From the NCBI RefSeq assembly GCF_030409415.1, contig NZ_JAUFPW010000012.1:496001-560000 (forward strand): a stretch of 64,000 nt of DNA. Reading direction: 5' to 3'. The notes below the pieces were generated by a model that saw only the letters and a program-made list of their open reading frames with translations, was not told the DNA's origin and made no database searches. The translations under genes and the position numbers were made by a program. Within the stretch, counting starts at the first letter, position 1, and every line of letters begins with the position of its first letter. Source of the DNA: Pedobacter aquatilis. Its GTDB lineage: Bacteria; Bacteroidota; Bacteroidia; Sphingobacteriales; Sphingobacteriaceae. This document shows positions 37,149 through 47,611 of this stretch, in pieces.

Positions 37149-40082
37149 ATGAGCAAATTCTCTACGCAAATCTTTTATGTGTTTATGCTTGTATGTGCAA
37201 GTCATTTTGCAGTGCAAGCCCAAAACGTAACGGTAAGTGGAACCGTTAAAGATAAACAAACTAAAGAACCATTAATAGGTGTAACCGTAATTATTAAAGG
37301 ACAAACTGGAGGTACTGCAACTGGCGCCAATGGCAGTTTTAGTTTTACAACAGCGGCAAAAGCGCCATTTACTTTAGTAGCAAGTTACATTGGCTACGGC
37401 ACAGTAGAACAGCAAATAACTGGTAGTGCAACTGGAATATTTATAGAAATGGACGGTGGTACTGTTTTGGGTAACGATGTAGTAATTTCTGCATCCAGAA
37501 CACCAGAACGTATTTTAGAGTCTCCTGTATCAATAGAAAGAATGAGTGCGGCATCTATACGCGAAATTGCAGCACCATCATTTTACGATGCCTTAAATAA
37601 TATGAAAGGCGTGGAGAGCAGTATGCAAAGTTTAACTTTTAAATCTATCAATACACGTGGTTTCAACTCTAACGGTAACACCCGTTTTAATCAGTATATT
37701 GATGGAATGGATAATCAGGCTCCGGGTTTGAATTTCTCTGTGGGTAATATCGTTGGTATTACCGAGCTTGATATAGATAATGTGGAGCTTTTACCTGGTG
37801 CATCTTCAGCTTTATACGGTGCTGGTGGTATTAATGGAACCTTGTTGATGACATCTAAAGACCCGTTTAAATATCAAGGGGCAAGTTTTCAATATAAAAC
37901 CGGTGTTAACCATGTAAATGATAATAACAGCACGGTTCAGCCTTTTAATCAATTAGATGTTCGTTTGGCGAAATCATGGAATAATAAATTTGGTGTAAAG
38001 GCAGCATTTTCATTCTTGCAAGCAAAAGATTGGTTTGGTAATAACTATTCAAACTTTGACAGAAATTCGAGAACAGCAAAATCTGGAGATAGAAACAGTG
38101 ATACCAACTATGATGGTATTAATGTTTACGGAGATGAAGTAAGTCAGAATATGAGAAATGTTGCTCTTAGTGTTCAGAATGCAACAATTTCGGGTATAAA
38201 TGCTGGCTCGGGTGGTGCGATACCAAATATTAAAAACTTAATTGATGGTGCTTTTGGGGCAGCTATTCCTAATGCAGCGCAACAGGCTGGGTTTTTATCA
38301 AGTTTACCTGCTGCACTACGGCCGGCAGTTCAAAACTATTTCCCATTTTATGTTGGTTTAAAAGCAAATTTAATTCCTGATCAAAGTGTATCGAGAACTG
38401 GTTATAATGAAGAAAATCTGGTTGATTATGATACAAAATCATTAAAGGCTTCAGGAGCAATGTATTATAATATTACGAATACAGTTCAGGCTGTGGCGCA
38501 AGCAAACTGGGGCACTGGTACATCTGTTTACACAGGTTCAGATCGTTATTCTTTACGTAACTTCAATATTGGTCAGTATAAATTGGAGATAAAAGGTCAA
38601 GATTTTTATGTTAAAGGATATACAACGCAAGAGCGCTCCCGAGATTCTTATATCTCATCTATTTTAGGTAGTTACATTAATGAGGTTTCAAAACCATCAA
38701 CAACGTGGTTTCCTCAGTATATTGGTAATTATGTTGGTGCAAGAGCTGCGGGACAAAGTGATGTAGCTGCACACACATTTGCCAGAGGCGTTGCAAATCA
38801 AGGTCGATTCGAACCTGGTTCAACTCAGTTTGCAAATGCGATGAATACCATCATGAATACCACAATTAGTGCAACTTCTATAAATTCAGCTAATCCATCT
38901 CAAAGTGTGTATGGTGCTAAATTTGACGATAAAACTAATTTGTACCACTATGAAGGTATGTACAACTTTACTAATGCTTTTAACAATGTGTTAGAGTTTC
39001 AGGTTGGTGCTTCATATCGTCTTTACGATTTAAATTCAGCAGGAACAATTTTTAACGATTTAAATGAATCGATTGACATTAGCGAATATGGTGCATTTGC
39101 ACAGGTTGGTAAAAAGTTCTTTAACGATAAAGTGAAATTTACTTTTGCAGGTAGATACGATAAAAGTATGAACTTCGAAGGCCGTTTTACGCCACGTATT
39201 ACCGGAGTTTTTACAGTTGCCAAAAACAATAACATCAGAGCATCTTATCAAACAGGTTATCGTAACCCAACAACTCAAAATCAGTATATCGATTTATCCG
39301 TTGGCGGAGGCTCGCAGCGTTTAATAGGTGGTTTGCCAGAAATCATGTTTGGTAAATATAATCTTAATGGAAACAAGGCATTTACCGATGTGAGTTACAG
39401 GGCGTTTGTGGCATCTGCTGCAACTGGCACACCAAATCCTGCTTTATTGCAGCAATATACCTTTGATGCTGGTGGCGTTCGTCCGGAAAGTGTTCAATCT
39501 TTCGAGTTGGGTTATAAAGGATTAATAACGCCAAACCTTTTAATTGATGCTTACGGTTACTATAACACTTATAAAGATTTTATCACAGCGGTTGATGTTT
39601 ATCAGAATGTCGGTACGTTAGCTAGTCCAACTTTTGTAAAATTCGGTGTTCCGGTTAATGCACAAGGAGAGGTAAATTCTTATGGTGGCGCTTTAGGTTT
39701 GGATTATTTAATGAATAAATGGACAGTAAGCGGTAACGTTTCGTACAATCAAATCGGCGATCTACCAGTTAATTATATCAATGATTTCAATACGCCAAAA
39801 GTTCGATTCAATTTAGGTTTAGGAAATAAAGAAATTATCAAAAACTTCGGTTTTAACGTTTCTTATCGCTGGCAAGATAGATTCTATTGGAATTCATCAT
39901 TTGCATCAGGCGAGGTACCATCGTACAGCACTTTGGATGCTCAGGTTAGCCTGAAAATTCCATCAGTTAATTCTTCAATTAAACTTGGTGGTTCAAACAT
40001 CATGAATAAATATTATATTACTTCTTATGGCAACCCGGCTGCCGGAGCCATTTATTATCTGGCGTTTACATTTAATCCGTAG
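37149..40082 (+). CDS. TonB-dependent receptor
   Basis: A 977-aa outer-membrane protein: signal peptide (1-24, ending VQAQ), carboxypeptidase-regulatory-like domain (about 27-105, VSGTVKDKQTKEPLIGV), plug domain (about 110-230, with LPGASSALYGAGGINGTLL) and a 22-strand barrel ending in an aromatic residue (AFTFNP). There is no susD-like gene beside it, so it is not a classical SusC. The cargo is unknown. It has its own terminator, and the alpha-glucosidase and branching enzyme genes follow. Confidence 0.9.
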   Translation: MSKFSTQIFYVFMLVCASHFAVQAQNVTVSGTVKDKQTKEPLIGVTVIIKGQTGGTATGANGSFSFTTAAKAPFTLVASYIGYGTVEQQITGSATGIFIEMDGGTVLGNDVVISASRTPERILESPVSIERMSAASIREIAAPSFYDALNNMKGVESSMQSLTFKSINTRGFNSNGNTRFNQYIDGMDNQAPGLNFSVGNIVGITELDIDNVELLPGASSALYGAGGINGTLLMTSKDPFKYQGASFQYKTGVNHVNDNNSTVQPFNQLDVRLAKSWNNKFGVKAAFSFLQAKDWFGNNYSNFDRNSRTAKSGDRNSDTNYDGINVYGDEVSQNMRNVALSVQNATISGINAGSGGAIPNIKNLIDGAFGAAIPNAAQQAGFLSSLPAALRPAVQNYFPFYVGLKANLIPDQSVSRTGYNEENLVDYDTKSLKASGAMYYNITNTVQAVAQANWGTGTSVYTGSDRYSLRNFNIGQYKLEIKGQDFYVKGYTTQERSRDSYISSILGSYINEVSKPSTTWFPQYIGNYVGARAAGQSDVAAHTFARGVANQGRFEPGSTQFANAMNTIMNTTISATSINSANPSQSVYGAKFDDKTNLYHYEGMYNFTNAFNNVLEFQVGASYRLYDLNSAGTIFNDLNESIDISEYGAFAQVGKKFFNDKVKFTFAGRYDKSMNFEGRFTPRITGVFTVAKNNNIRASYQTGYRNPTTQNQYIDLSVGGGSQRLIGGLPEIMFGKYNLNGNKAFTDVSYRAFVASAATGTPNPALLQQYTFDAGGVRPESVQSFELGYKGLITPNLLIDAYGYYNTYKDFITAVDVYQNVGTLASPTFVKFGVPVNAQGEVNSYGGALGLDYLMNKWTVSGNVSYNQIGDLPVNYINDFNTPKVRFNLGLGNKEIIKNFGFNVSYRWQDRFYWNSSFASGEVPSYSTLDAQVSLKIPSVNSSIKLGGSNIMNKYYITSYGNPAAGAIYYLAFTFNP

Positions 40083-40109
40083 TTAGATACAAATTACAGT
40101 AATTACAAG

Positions 40110-40144
40110 AGCCTGCATAGTTTTAAACTTTGCGGGCTTTTTTA
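40110..40144 (+). terminator. Terminator of the TonB receptor gene
   Basis: AGCCTGCATAGTTT pairs with AACTTTGCGGGCT (from 40126 to 40138) with one T-T mismatch, followed by TTTTTT. It lies 28 bp past the stop. A TTATACACA, an exact DnaA-box consensus match, happens to overlap its end (40142-40150). Confidence 0.85.
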
Positions 40145-40243
40145 TACACAATTGAGTTTCCTTTTGCAAAATATTTGTATTATAGTACTTTCTTAAACGT
40201 ATCCCGGTTTAAGAACTTTAAATAAATTTTTTGAATTGTAAGG

Positions 40244-42706
40244 ATGGAAGAAACAAACGATAAGCAAAACGAGGTTAATAATTTAATCGAAAAAGAACAG
40301 GAAATTCAACATTTAAATAATCCCGTTGATATTTCGGTAAAACCAATTGTTAAACAATATTTAGGAGAAGTTAAAAGGGTAAAAAAAGAAGGCAATCGAT
40401 TTTATTTTTCGGATGGAGATGCCAGAGTAGAAATTAGAGTAGTTAGCGATAATATCATTCGTGTTCGACTTGCGCCACACGGTGTTTTCTTAGATGATTT
40501 TTCTTATGCAGTGCCTGAAGTTGATCAGAAAGTTTCTGTTTTCAAAATGCAGGAACATGATGATTTTTACACGGTTTCTACAAGTGTTGTAACCTGTAAA
40601 ATTGAAAAGAAAAACTTCCATATTTCCTTTTCTGATAATATTACGAATACTGTAATGGTTGATGAAGCCAATTCTATGCATTGGGAGGAAAATGTTGATT
40701 TCGGTGGATATTATATTTATGCAACCAAAAAATGCCATCCGGAAGAAAATTTTTTCGGACTTGGAGATAAATCAGGAAATTTTAATTTAAGAGGAAGAAG
40801 GTTTGAAAACTGGAATACCGATGCTTATTCTTTCGGTTGGAATCAAGATCCTTTGTATCGAACCATTCCATTTTACATAGGTGTACATAACCAGGCAGCT
40901 TACGGCATTTTCTTCGATAACACTTTCAAATCTTATTTCGATTTTGGTGGTGAAGACGTATCTAAAACCAGTTTTTGGGCTGATGGTGGCGAATTACAGT
41001 ACTACTACATTCATGGTCCGCACATGATGGATGTTGTTAAGCGCTATGCAACTTTAACAGGGACGCATCCAATGCCTCCAAAATGGACTTTAGGCTATCA
41101 GCAATGCCGTTGGAGTTACTATCCTGAAAGTAAAGTAAAAGAAATAGCTAAACAATTCAGAGATCGTAAAATTCCTTGCGATGCCATTTATCTGGATATT
41201 GATTACATGGATGGATACCGTTGCTTTACCTGGAATAAAAAATACTTTCCAGATCCGAGAAGAATGATAAAGGAACTTTCTGATGATGGTTTTAAAACTG
41301 TTGTGATGATTGACCCCGGAATAAAAGTTGACGATGATTACTGGGTTTTCAAAGAAGGTAAAGACAATAAATACTTCTGTCGTAGAAGCGATGATTATTT
41401 TATGGAGGGGCATGTTTGGCCGGGTCGTTGTCAGTTTCCTGATTTTACAAATCCAAAAGTTAGAAAATGGTGGGGTAAACTATACGAAGAGATGGTAGAT
41501 ATGGGTGTAGCAGGTTTTTGGAATGATATGAATGAGCCGGCAGTATTTGGTTCAGGTACTTTCCCTAATGATGTTCGTCATAATTATGATGGTTATCGTG
41601 GTTCACACCGTAAAGCGCACAATGTTTATGGTATGCAAATGGTGCGCTCTACTTACGAAGGTTTGAAAAAACTTATGCGTAATAAAAGACCTTTTACCAT
41701 CACAAGGGCAGGTTATTCAGGCATGCAGCGTTACGCAAGCGTTTGGACAGGAGACAACATCGCAACCTGGGAGCACTTAAAAATTGGAAACATACAATGT
41801 CAACGTTTGTCCGTTTCTGGCGTACCTTTTTGTGGTACTGATATTGGCGGCTTTAGTGGTGAACCCGATGGAGAATTATTTACAAGATGGATTCAGCTTG
41901 GAACATTTTCGCCATTTATGCGGGCACACTCGGCCGGTGATACAGCAGAACGTGAACCTTGGAGTTTTGGGGTGTTTTTCGAAGATATTAACAGGAAGTT
42001 TATTGAATTAAGGTATCGTTTATTACCATATCTATATTCTGTTTTCTGGGAGCATCATCGTTACGGTTTTCCAATTTTACGTCCGCTTGTAATGCTCGAG
42101 CAAGAAAATATCAGTAACCATTTCCGTCAGGATGAGTTTTGTTATGGCGATAAATTATTGATTTGTCCGGTTTTGGAGCAAGGTGCAATTTCAAGAAAAG
42201 TTTATCTTCCAAAAGGAAAATGGTATAATTTCTGGACCAACGAAATTCTCGAAGGAGAAAGTGAGCACCTCATTGAAGCAAAAATTGATAGTATGCCAAT
42301 GTTCGTACGTGCAGGTTCTGTAATTCCAGAATATCCGGTAATGCAATATGTTGATGAAAAATCAATCACAGAAGTTGTTTTAAATATCTATAACAGCGAT
42401 TACGAAGTAAATTCTTACATGTATGAAGATCATGGCGATACATTTGCTTTTGAGCAGGACATATATTTAGAGAAAAAATTTACCGTTAAGGGTGATAACC
42501 AATTTTTAAAAGTAAATCAAAGAATTGAAGGTTTGTATACTCCAAATTATGAGTTTTATGCTTGTAATGTAATGGGTGTAAACTTCCAAGTAAATAAGAT
42601 TATTGTAGATAATAAAGAGGTGAATGATTTTTATACTGATGATAAAAATATTCTTCACTTCAGATGCCTTAAAACTTTTTCTGAAATTCAGATTTTAAGT
42701 CTGTAA
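40244..42706 (+). CDS. Glycoside hydrolase family 31 alpha-glucosidase
   Basis: A protein of 820 aa. An N-terminal beta-sandwich (about 60-270) precedes the (beta/alpha)8 catalytic domain. The nucleophile Asp428 lies in FWNDMNEPAVF, and the probable acid/base Asp566 in RAHSAGDTAEREPW; GDNIATWEHL and FCGTDIGGFSG line the site, and a C-terminal beta domain follows. There is no signal peptide, so it is probably cytoplasmic, acting on glucans or maltodextrins. It precedes the branching enzyme gene by 63 bp and probably shares its transcript, suggesting a role in alpha-glucan turnover. Confidence 0.93.
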   Translation: MEETNDKQNEVNNLIEKEQEIQHLNNPVDISVKPIVKQYLGEVKRVKKEGNRFYFSDGDARVEIRVVSDNIIRVRLAPHGVFLDDFSYAVPEVDQKVSVFKMQEHDDFYTVSTSVVTCKIEKKNFHISFSDNITNTVMVDEANSMHWEENVDFGGYYIYATKKCHPEENFFGLGDKSGNFNLRGRRFENWNTDAYSFGWNQDPLYRTIPFYIGVHNQAAYGIFFDNTFKSYFDFGGEDVSKTSFWADGGELQYYYIHGPHMMDVVKRYATLTGTHPMPPKWTLGYQQCRWSYYPESKVKEIAKQFRDRKIPCDAIYLDIDYMDGYRCFTWNKKYFPDPRRMIKELSDDGFKTVVMIDPGIKVDDDYWVFKEGKDNKYFCRRSDDYFMEGHVWPGRCQFPDFTNPKVRKWWGKLYEEMVDMGVAGFWNDMNEPAVFGSGTFPNDVRHNYDGYRGSHRKAHNVYGMQMVRSTYEGLKKLMRNKRPFTITRAGYSGMQRYASVWTGDNIATWEHLKIGNIQCQRLSVSGVPFCGTDIGGFSGEPDGELFTRWIQLGTFSPFMRAHSAGDTAEREPWSFGVFFEDINRKFIELRYRLLPYLYSVFWEHHRYGFPILRPLVMLEQENISNHFRQDEFCYGDKLLICPVLEQGAISRKVYLPKGKWYNFWTNEILEGESEHLIEAKIDSMPMFVRAGSVIPEYPVMQYVDEKSITEVVLNIYNSDYEVNSYMYEDHGDTFAFEQDIYLEKKFTVKGDNQFLKVNQRIEGLYTPNYEFYACNVMGVNFQVNKIIVDNKEVNDFYTDDKNILHFRCLKTFSEIQILSL

Positions 42707-42713
42707 CCTTCCA

Positions 42714-42744
42714 AACCCCGAAACTTTAAACCAGTTTCGGGGTT
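42714..42744 (+). other. Hairpin between GH31 and glgB genes
   Basis: AACCCCGAAACT (42714-42725) pairs perfectly with AGTTTCGGGGTT (42733-42744) around a 7-nt loop. No T-run follows (ATACCTACC), so it may attenuate or stabilise the mRNA rather than end it. Confidence 0.5.
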
Positions 42745-42769
42745 ATACCTACCTAACTGAAAAACCTCT

Positions 42770-44734
42770 ATGTCAGCAGCAAAAAAAGAAATTGTTAAAA
42801 AAGCAGCTTTACCTGTAGATTTTACTTTAAATGTTTGGTCTCATAGTTTGTTTACGGATTATGATATTGATTTGTTTTCTGTAGGTAAGCATTTTCGTCT
42901 GTACGAAAAATTTGGAGCTCACATAACAACGCTTAACAAAACAGCTGGAACATATTTTGCAGTTTGGGCACCAAATGCCATTAAAGTTGGGGTTGTTGGC
43001 GATTTTAATTCTTGGGATAATAATTCACATCCATTAAATAAGCGTTGGGATAAATCTGGGATTTGGGAGGGTTTTATCCCAAATATTGGAAAAGGAGAGG
43101 TTTACAAATACTTTGTTAAAGGATTTGATGAATCTGAACATTTAAAAGGCGACCCTTATGCCACAAAATGGGAACACCCACCGCAAACTGCTAGCGTAAT
43201 TTGGGATACGGATTACAGTTGGAAAGATAAAGCCTGGTTAAAGAAAAGACCGAAATTAAATGCCTTAAACCAGCCTATATCAGTTTACGAATTACATCTA
43301 GGTTCTTGGCAAAGAGATCCGAACGAGCCAGAAAGAGTTTTAAACTGCCGTGAGGTTGCAACAGCATTAATTCCGTATGTTAAAGAAATGGGTTTTACAC
43401 ATGTAGAACTTATGCCGATAATGGAATTTCCATTTTTTCCAAGTTGGGGTTATCAAATAACCGGTTACTTTGGAGCAAGTTCGAGATATGGCAGTCCGCA
43501 AGATTTAATGTATTTAATTGAAGAGTTACATAAAGCAGATATCGCTGTAATTCTAGATTGGGTGCCATCTCATTTTCCTGGCGATAGACATGGTCTATAC
43601 GAATTTGATGGAACACATTTATACGAACATGCAGATATGCGTAAGGGATTTCATCCAGATTGGAAATCCTATATATTTAATTACGATAGAAATGAAGTCC
43701 GTTCATTTTTAATAAGCAATGCCTTATTCTGGCTAGATAAATACCACGCCGACGGACTTAGGGTAGATGCTGTAGCCTCTATGCTTTATTTTAATTTTTC
43801 TAGAGAAGATGGTGATGCAGCAACTAATGAATACGGTGGAAGTGAGAACCTTGGTGCCATACAATTTTTGCAAGATTTAAATGTTGCAGTTTACGGTAAT
43901 TTTGAGGGCGTTCAAACCATTGCCGAAGAAAGTAGCACTTACCCTGGCGTTACGCATCCGGTACATGCAGGTGGTTTAGGCTTTGGTATGAAATGGATGA
44001 TGGGTTGGATGAATGATACGCTTAAATATTTCAAAGTTGATACTTTAGGTAGGAAACATCATCATAATCGGCTTAGCTTTAGCATGACTTATGCATTTAC
44101 TGAAAATTTCATGTTGCCATTTTCGCATGATGAAGTAGTGCACGGAAAATCGCCAATGCTTTATAAAATGCCTGGAGATGAATGGCAGAAATTTGCCAAT
44201 TTAAGGGCACTTTATGGTTATATGTTTACACATCCTGGTGCAAAACTTTTATTTATGGGCAACGAGTTTGCGGATACCAATGAATGGAATTTTACACAAT
44301 CTCTTGATTGGCATTTGCTTCAATATGCCCCACACAAAGGAATGCAGGAAACCGTTAAAGCTTTAAACTTTCTTTATCGAAGCGAACCAGCTTTGTATCA
44401 TTTTAATTTTAGTTACGAGGGTTTTGAATGGATAGATGCAGATAATAATGATGAATCTATTTTTGTTTACATGCGGAAAGGGCCTAAGGCAAAGGATACC
44501 TTAATTGTAGCTTTAAATTTTACACCGGTGGTGAGAGAGCATTACAGAATTGGAGTTCCGTTTAAAACTAAATGGAAAGAATTGTTTAATACAGATGCTA
44601 TTGAGTTTTATGGTGGTGGAATAAATAATAAAGGAGATATAATACCCGATGAAACTGGTTACAACAATCAAAAGTATTCTATTAGTGTTTCCTTACCTCC
44701 TTTAGGAATGACGATTTTCAAAAATAAATTATAA
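42770..44734 (+). CDS. glgB: 1,4-alpha-glucan branching enzyme
   Basis: A 654-aa GH13 enzyme. The N-terminal CBM48 has VGVVGDFNSWDNN; the catalytic domain has the nucleophile Asp333 in GLRVDAVASML, the acid AEES at about 385-388, and the transition-state Asp in PFSHDEVVHGK. It moves alpha-1,4 chains to alpha-1,6 branch points in glycogen synthesis. Its start at 42770 leaves a Lys-rich N-terminus and no signal peptide. No glgA or glgC is nearby. A terminator closes the transcript. Confidence 0.95.
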   Translation: MSAAKKEIVKKAALPVDFTLNVWSHSLFTDYDIDLFSVGKHFRLYEKFGAHITTLNKTAGTYFAVWAPNAIKVGVVGDFNSWDNNSHPLNKRWDKSGIWEGFIPNIGKGEVYKYFVKGFDESEHLKGDPYATKWEHPPQTASVIWDTDYSWKDKAWLKKRPKLNALNQPISVYELHLGSWQRDPNEPERVLNCREVATALIPYVKEMGFTHVELMPIMEFPFFPSWGYQITGYFGASSRYGSPQDLMYLIEELHKADIAVILDWVPSHFPGDRHGLYEFDGTHLYEHADMRKGFHPDWKSYIFNYDRNEVRSFLISNALFWLDKYHADGLRVDAVASMLYFNFSREDGDAATNEYGGSENLGAIQFLQDLNVAVYGNFEGVQTIAEESSTYPGVTHPVHAGGLGFGMKWMMGWMNDTLKYFKVDTLGRKHHHNRLSFSMTYAFTENFMLPFSHDEVVHGKSPMLYKMPGDEWQKFANLRALYGYMFTHPGAKLLFMGNEFADTNEWNFTQSLDWHLLQYAPHKGMQETVKALNFLYRSEPALYHFNFSYEGFEWIDADNNDESIFVYMRKGPKAKDTLIVALNFTPVVREHYRIGVPFKTKWKELFNTDAIEFYGGGINNKGDIIPDETGYNNQKYSISVSLPPLGMTIFKNKL

Positions 44735-44792
44735 GTTTTGTTTAGTATTTTATTAGGTTATAGTCATTCACAAAAGCGAAATTAGTTGTAAA

Positions 44793-44830
44793 AGAAAAAG
44801 CCTTCCGTTGCCGGAAAGCTTTTCTTTTTT
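44793..44830 (+). terminator. Terminator of glgB
   Basis: GAAAAAGCCTTCCG and CGGAAAGCTTTTC pair with one mismatch, followed by a run of T (44824-44831). It lies 60 bp after the glgB stop. Confidence 0.8.
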
Positions 44831-44918
44831 TCGGAGTGGAAGCATCCGAAAGGACAAATATACAAGTAAAATGTATATATGTATAATTATTTGTGCTTGT
44901 GGTGTGTAAACTGTTCAT

Positions 44919-47102
44919 TTACAGCTTTAATTTTATACCGGCATTAAATGTTCTACCTTCTGTATGCGTCCAAATATCGTCAAAGGTTGGGTTTACGTGC
45001 GAACCATTTACAACACTCTTGTAACGGCTTTGGCGTGTATCGGTAAAATTCTCTGCATTTATAAATACTGAAATTTTACCAAAATATTTTTCTGCCATTA
45101 AACCGAATTCCCAATATGAAGGTGTTTGGAAATTGTTGTAAAGGTATTGCCTATCTGTAAAGTAACCCTCCAAACCTAATTTTATATTTCTTTCTTTTTC
45201 GTAAAGCAGTGCTAAGTTTAATTTATTTTTAGGAAGAAGTCTGATGTCCTGAATTACGGGAAAATAATTTGCCTTTGCGTTGGTAAAAGTATATCCGGTA
45301 AAAAGTTTAAAATTATCTTTAAAAATAATTTTTGCATTTGTTTCAAAACCTTTGCTGTTCACGGCTTGGCTAGTATTAGCAAAATAAAAATTTAATGCAT
45401 CTTGCAATAGGATTGTTGAATTGCTAATTCTGGTGTAGAAAAACATTTGATTTAAGCTAATCATCCAATCATCACCAATATTGGTTTTGTAATTAATATC
45501 GGCTGTGCCACCATAACTCTTTTCTGCTTCTACATTATTTAATGGTCGTAAATTTTGATATTGGAAAGTTTCAGTTTGTTCTGTAAAAAGGGTAGGTGTT
45601 TTATAGCCTAAGCCACCACCAATTCTCGAGCTCCATTTATCGTTAAATTTATATAAAGCCGATACTCTCGGTAAAATAAAAAAATCAGTATTGCTGTATA
45701 AGTCGTTATAATATTTAGTTAAATCTGTTCTTATACCACTTTCAAGTTTTAGTTTTTCTGTCACATCCCAAGTTTGTTGAAAATACAAGCCGGCAGTTTT
45801 TGTTATAAAATTTTTAGCAAGCAAAGTTTGATTTTTTTCTCTAAAATCATCGTACACTAAGTTCGCACCAAATATTAAACTTTGATTTTTTATGTTTTTT
45901 AAATAACTAACATCTGCATAAACATTGTAATTATCACCATTAAAACTGTAGTTGGGAATACTAATGTCGCGTTTAAAATAATTGAAACTCGTTTTTACAC
46001 TTAGTAAATCCTTCTCTGCATATTTTACACTCAAATCTAACGTTGAGGTATTTCGCATTGTTGCGTTGTTTTCAAAATAAGTGTGGCTGTTGCTCACCCC
46101 ATTTTTTATCAGTTCTATATCGCCGCCAGTTCTGTCACTTTTTGTAAATGCATTTCCAATTATCAGCGTAGTTTTATCATTTGGATAAATAAACACTTTA
46201 GGGTGGATGGTAAAATCTTTAGATTTTGGAAGCTCTGTAAAATCGTCTTCATCAACATCATAAGGCTTTTGAAAATTAGCAATAGCTAGAAAACTATAGC
46301 CAATTTTGCCATTTCGTTTCATTGCAAAGCCGCCAAGATTTGTTTGGCCAACGTTAGATTGATTAACGATGAAATTATAATCAGCTTTTTCGCGTGGTGT
46401 TCTCGAGATAAAATTTACAACCCCGGCAATTGCTCCGGCTCCATATAAAGTAGAAGCAGGACCTTTAATAATTTCCACCTGAGCCAAATCCAATGGAGGA
46501 ATTTCAAGAATACTTAAACCACTGGCAAAATTACCGAAACTGGCGTATCCATCTTTTAAAAGTTGCGTATATCGCCCATCTAATCCCTGAATTCTAATGC
46601 TGGCATTTCCACTTGTTGCAGATGTTTGTTGTACGGCAATACCAGTACTTTCATGCAAAATCATCGAAACGTTTGCTGGTCGCATATTGCTTTTTTCATC
46701 AATTTCTTCCAACTCAATTGTTTCCACACGTGTAGGTGTATTTTGAATGCTTCTACTTGTTCTGGTTGATGATATGATTACCTCCTCAAGTTCATCTTCT
46801 GATGATTCGAGAAATATTTCCATTGGAATCTGTTGATTTTGAGGAAAGTTTAATGTAATTGTTTTTTTCTCGTAACCAACATAAATAATGCTCAATGTTT
46901 GTTTACCATTTGGGATGTTATTTAAAATGGCAAGGCCAGCATCGTTTGTAATTGCTTTAAGATTTGAATTGATTACACTAATTGTAACACCTGGTAAAAT
47001 TGCCTTGTCGTTTTCTGCCTTTACTGTAAGCTTGAAACTGTTCTGTGCATGCGCACTTGCTACGCACACAAATGTGCATAGCAACAAAAATATTTTTTGC
47101 AT
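44919..47102 (-). CDS. TonB-dependent receptor, probably metal or siderophore uptake
   Basis: A 727-aa outer-membrane receptor: signal peptide (1-19), carboxypeptidase-regulatory-like domain (about 22-105, KAILPGVTISVIN), plug (about 115-235, TPTRVETIELEEI, then IIKGPASTLYGAGAIAGVVNF), and barrel to the terminal KLKL. The plug type is that of the CirA/FecA-like siderophore and vitamin receptors rather than SusC. A small Cys-rich protein gene lies 60 bp upstream in the same direction. The pair suggests metal handling; the metal is not shown by the sequence. Confidence 0.87.
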   Translation of the reverse strand: MQKIFLLLCTFVCVASAHAQNSFKLTVKAENDKAILPGVTISVINSNLKAITNDAGLAILNNIPNGKQTLSIIYVGYEKKTITLNFPQNQQIPMEIFLESSEDELEEVIISSTRTSRSIQNTPTRVETIELEEIDEKSNMRPANVSMILHESTGIAVQQTSATSGNASIRIQGLDGRYTQLLKDGYASFGNFASGLSILEIPPLDLAQVEIIKGPASTLYGAGAIAGVVNFISRTPREKADYNFIVNQSNVGQTNLGGFAMKRNGKIGYSFLAIANFQKPYDVDEDDFTELPKSKDFTIHPKVFIYPNDKTTLIIGNAFTKSDRTGGDIELIKNGVSNSHTYFENNATMRNTSTLDLSVKYAEKDLLSVKTSFNYFKRDISIPNYSFNGDNYNVYADVSYLKNIKNQSLIFGANLVYDDFREKNQTLLAKNFITKTAGLYFQQTWDVTEKLKLESGIRTDLTKYYNDLYSNTDFFILPRVSALYKFNDKWSSRIGGGLGYKTPTLFTEQTETFQYQNLRPLNNVEAEKSYGGTADINYKTNIGDDWMISLNQMFFYTRISNSTILLQDALNFYFANTSQAVNSKGFETNAKIIFKDNFKLFTGYTFTNAKANYFPVIQDIRLLPKNKLNLALLYEKERNIKLGLEGYFTDRQYLYNNFQTPSYWEFGLMAEKYFGKISVFINAENFTDTRQSRYKSVVNGSHVNPTFDDIWTHTEGRTFNAGIKLKL

Positions 47103-47161
47103 TTGTATTTAATTGATGATTGAATAAATAAAATCGGCAATTGGTGCCGATTAAATTAGAA

Positions 47162-47494
47162 TTAACTTAAAAATTCAGTTATCAATTTTGGAGGCTGCCA
47201 GATGTTTTTGGCATAGTTTGTTGGGAAGCAATTACGGTAACTAGCTATCTTTTCTCTGTTATGTACAGGTTTTGGATTGGTTAGCTGTGCAACTTTTAAA
47301 TTGATGATAATTAATTGCCCGCAGCAATTGCAATTACATAATGGAGAACAGTTATCGTTATCTTGATGGCTATTATCTTTGGTGATAATCTGTTCAATAG
47401 CGATTTCTGAGTTATCTGCAAGCTCAAAATCTTCGCATGAGATGCAAGATAAAGCGAGGATAGAGATGCATAAGATGATAGCAAATAACTTCAT
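47162..47494 (-). CDS. Small exported Cys-rich protein (DUF6660-like)
   Basis: About 110 aa from ATG 47494; a longer TTG start at 47515 is less likely because the signal peptide begins at the ATG (MKLFAIILCISILAL). After the signal the chain carries an acidic and His/Asp-rich stretch and the motif CSPLCNCNCCG, which could bind a soft metal such as copper or zinc. It resembles the DUF6660 proteins I recall from Bacteroidota, found next to TonB receptors. It probably forms an operon with the receptor downstream. Confidence 0.65.
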   Translation of the reverse strand: MKLFAIILCISILALSCISCEDFELADNSEIAIEQIITKDNSHQDNDNCSPLCNCNCCGQLIIINLKVAQLTNPKPVHNREKIASYRNCFPTNYAKNIWQPPKLITEFLS

Positions 47495-47611
47495 AAGATG
47501 TTCAAAGATACACAAAATATAAAAGCTTTATTCCATTGAGTTGTTTGTTTTATTCTCATAAAACGAACAATTGAAGAAACCATGTGTTGATGATCTAATT
47601 GCTATAAATTT

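Noticed and set aside
40142..40150. TTATACACA as a functional DnaA box
   Set aside because: It is a single site overlapping a terminator T-run with no other box nearby; likely chance.
42714..42744. Intrinsic terminator between GH31 and glgB
   Set aside because: The stem is perfect but there is no T-run after it, so I list it only as a hairpin.
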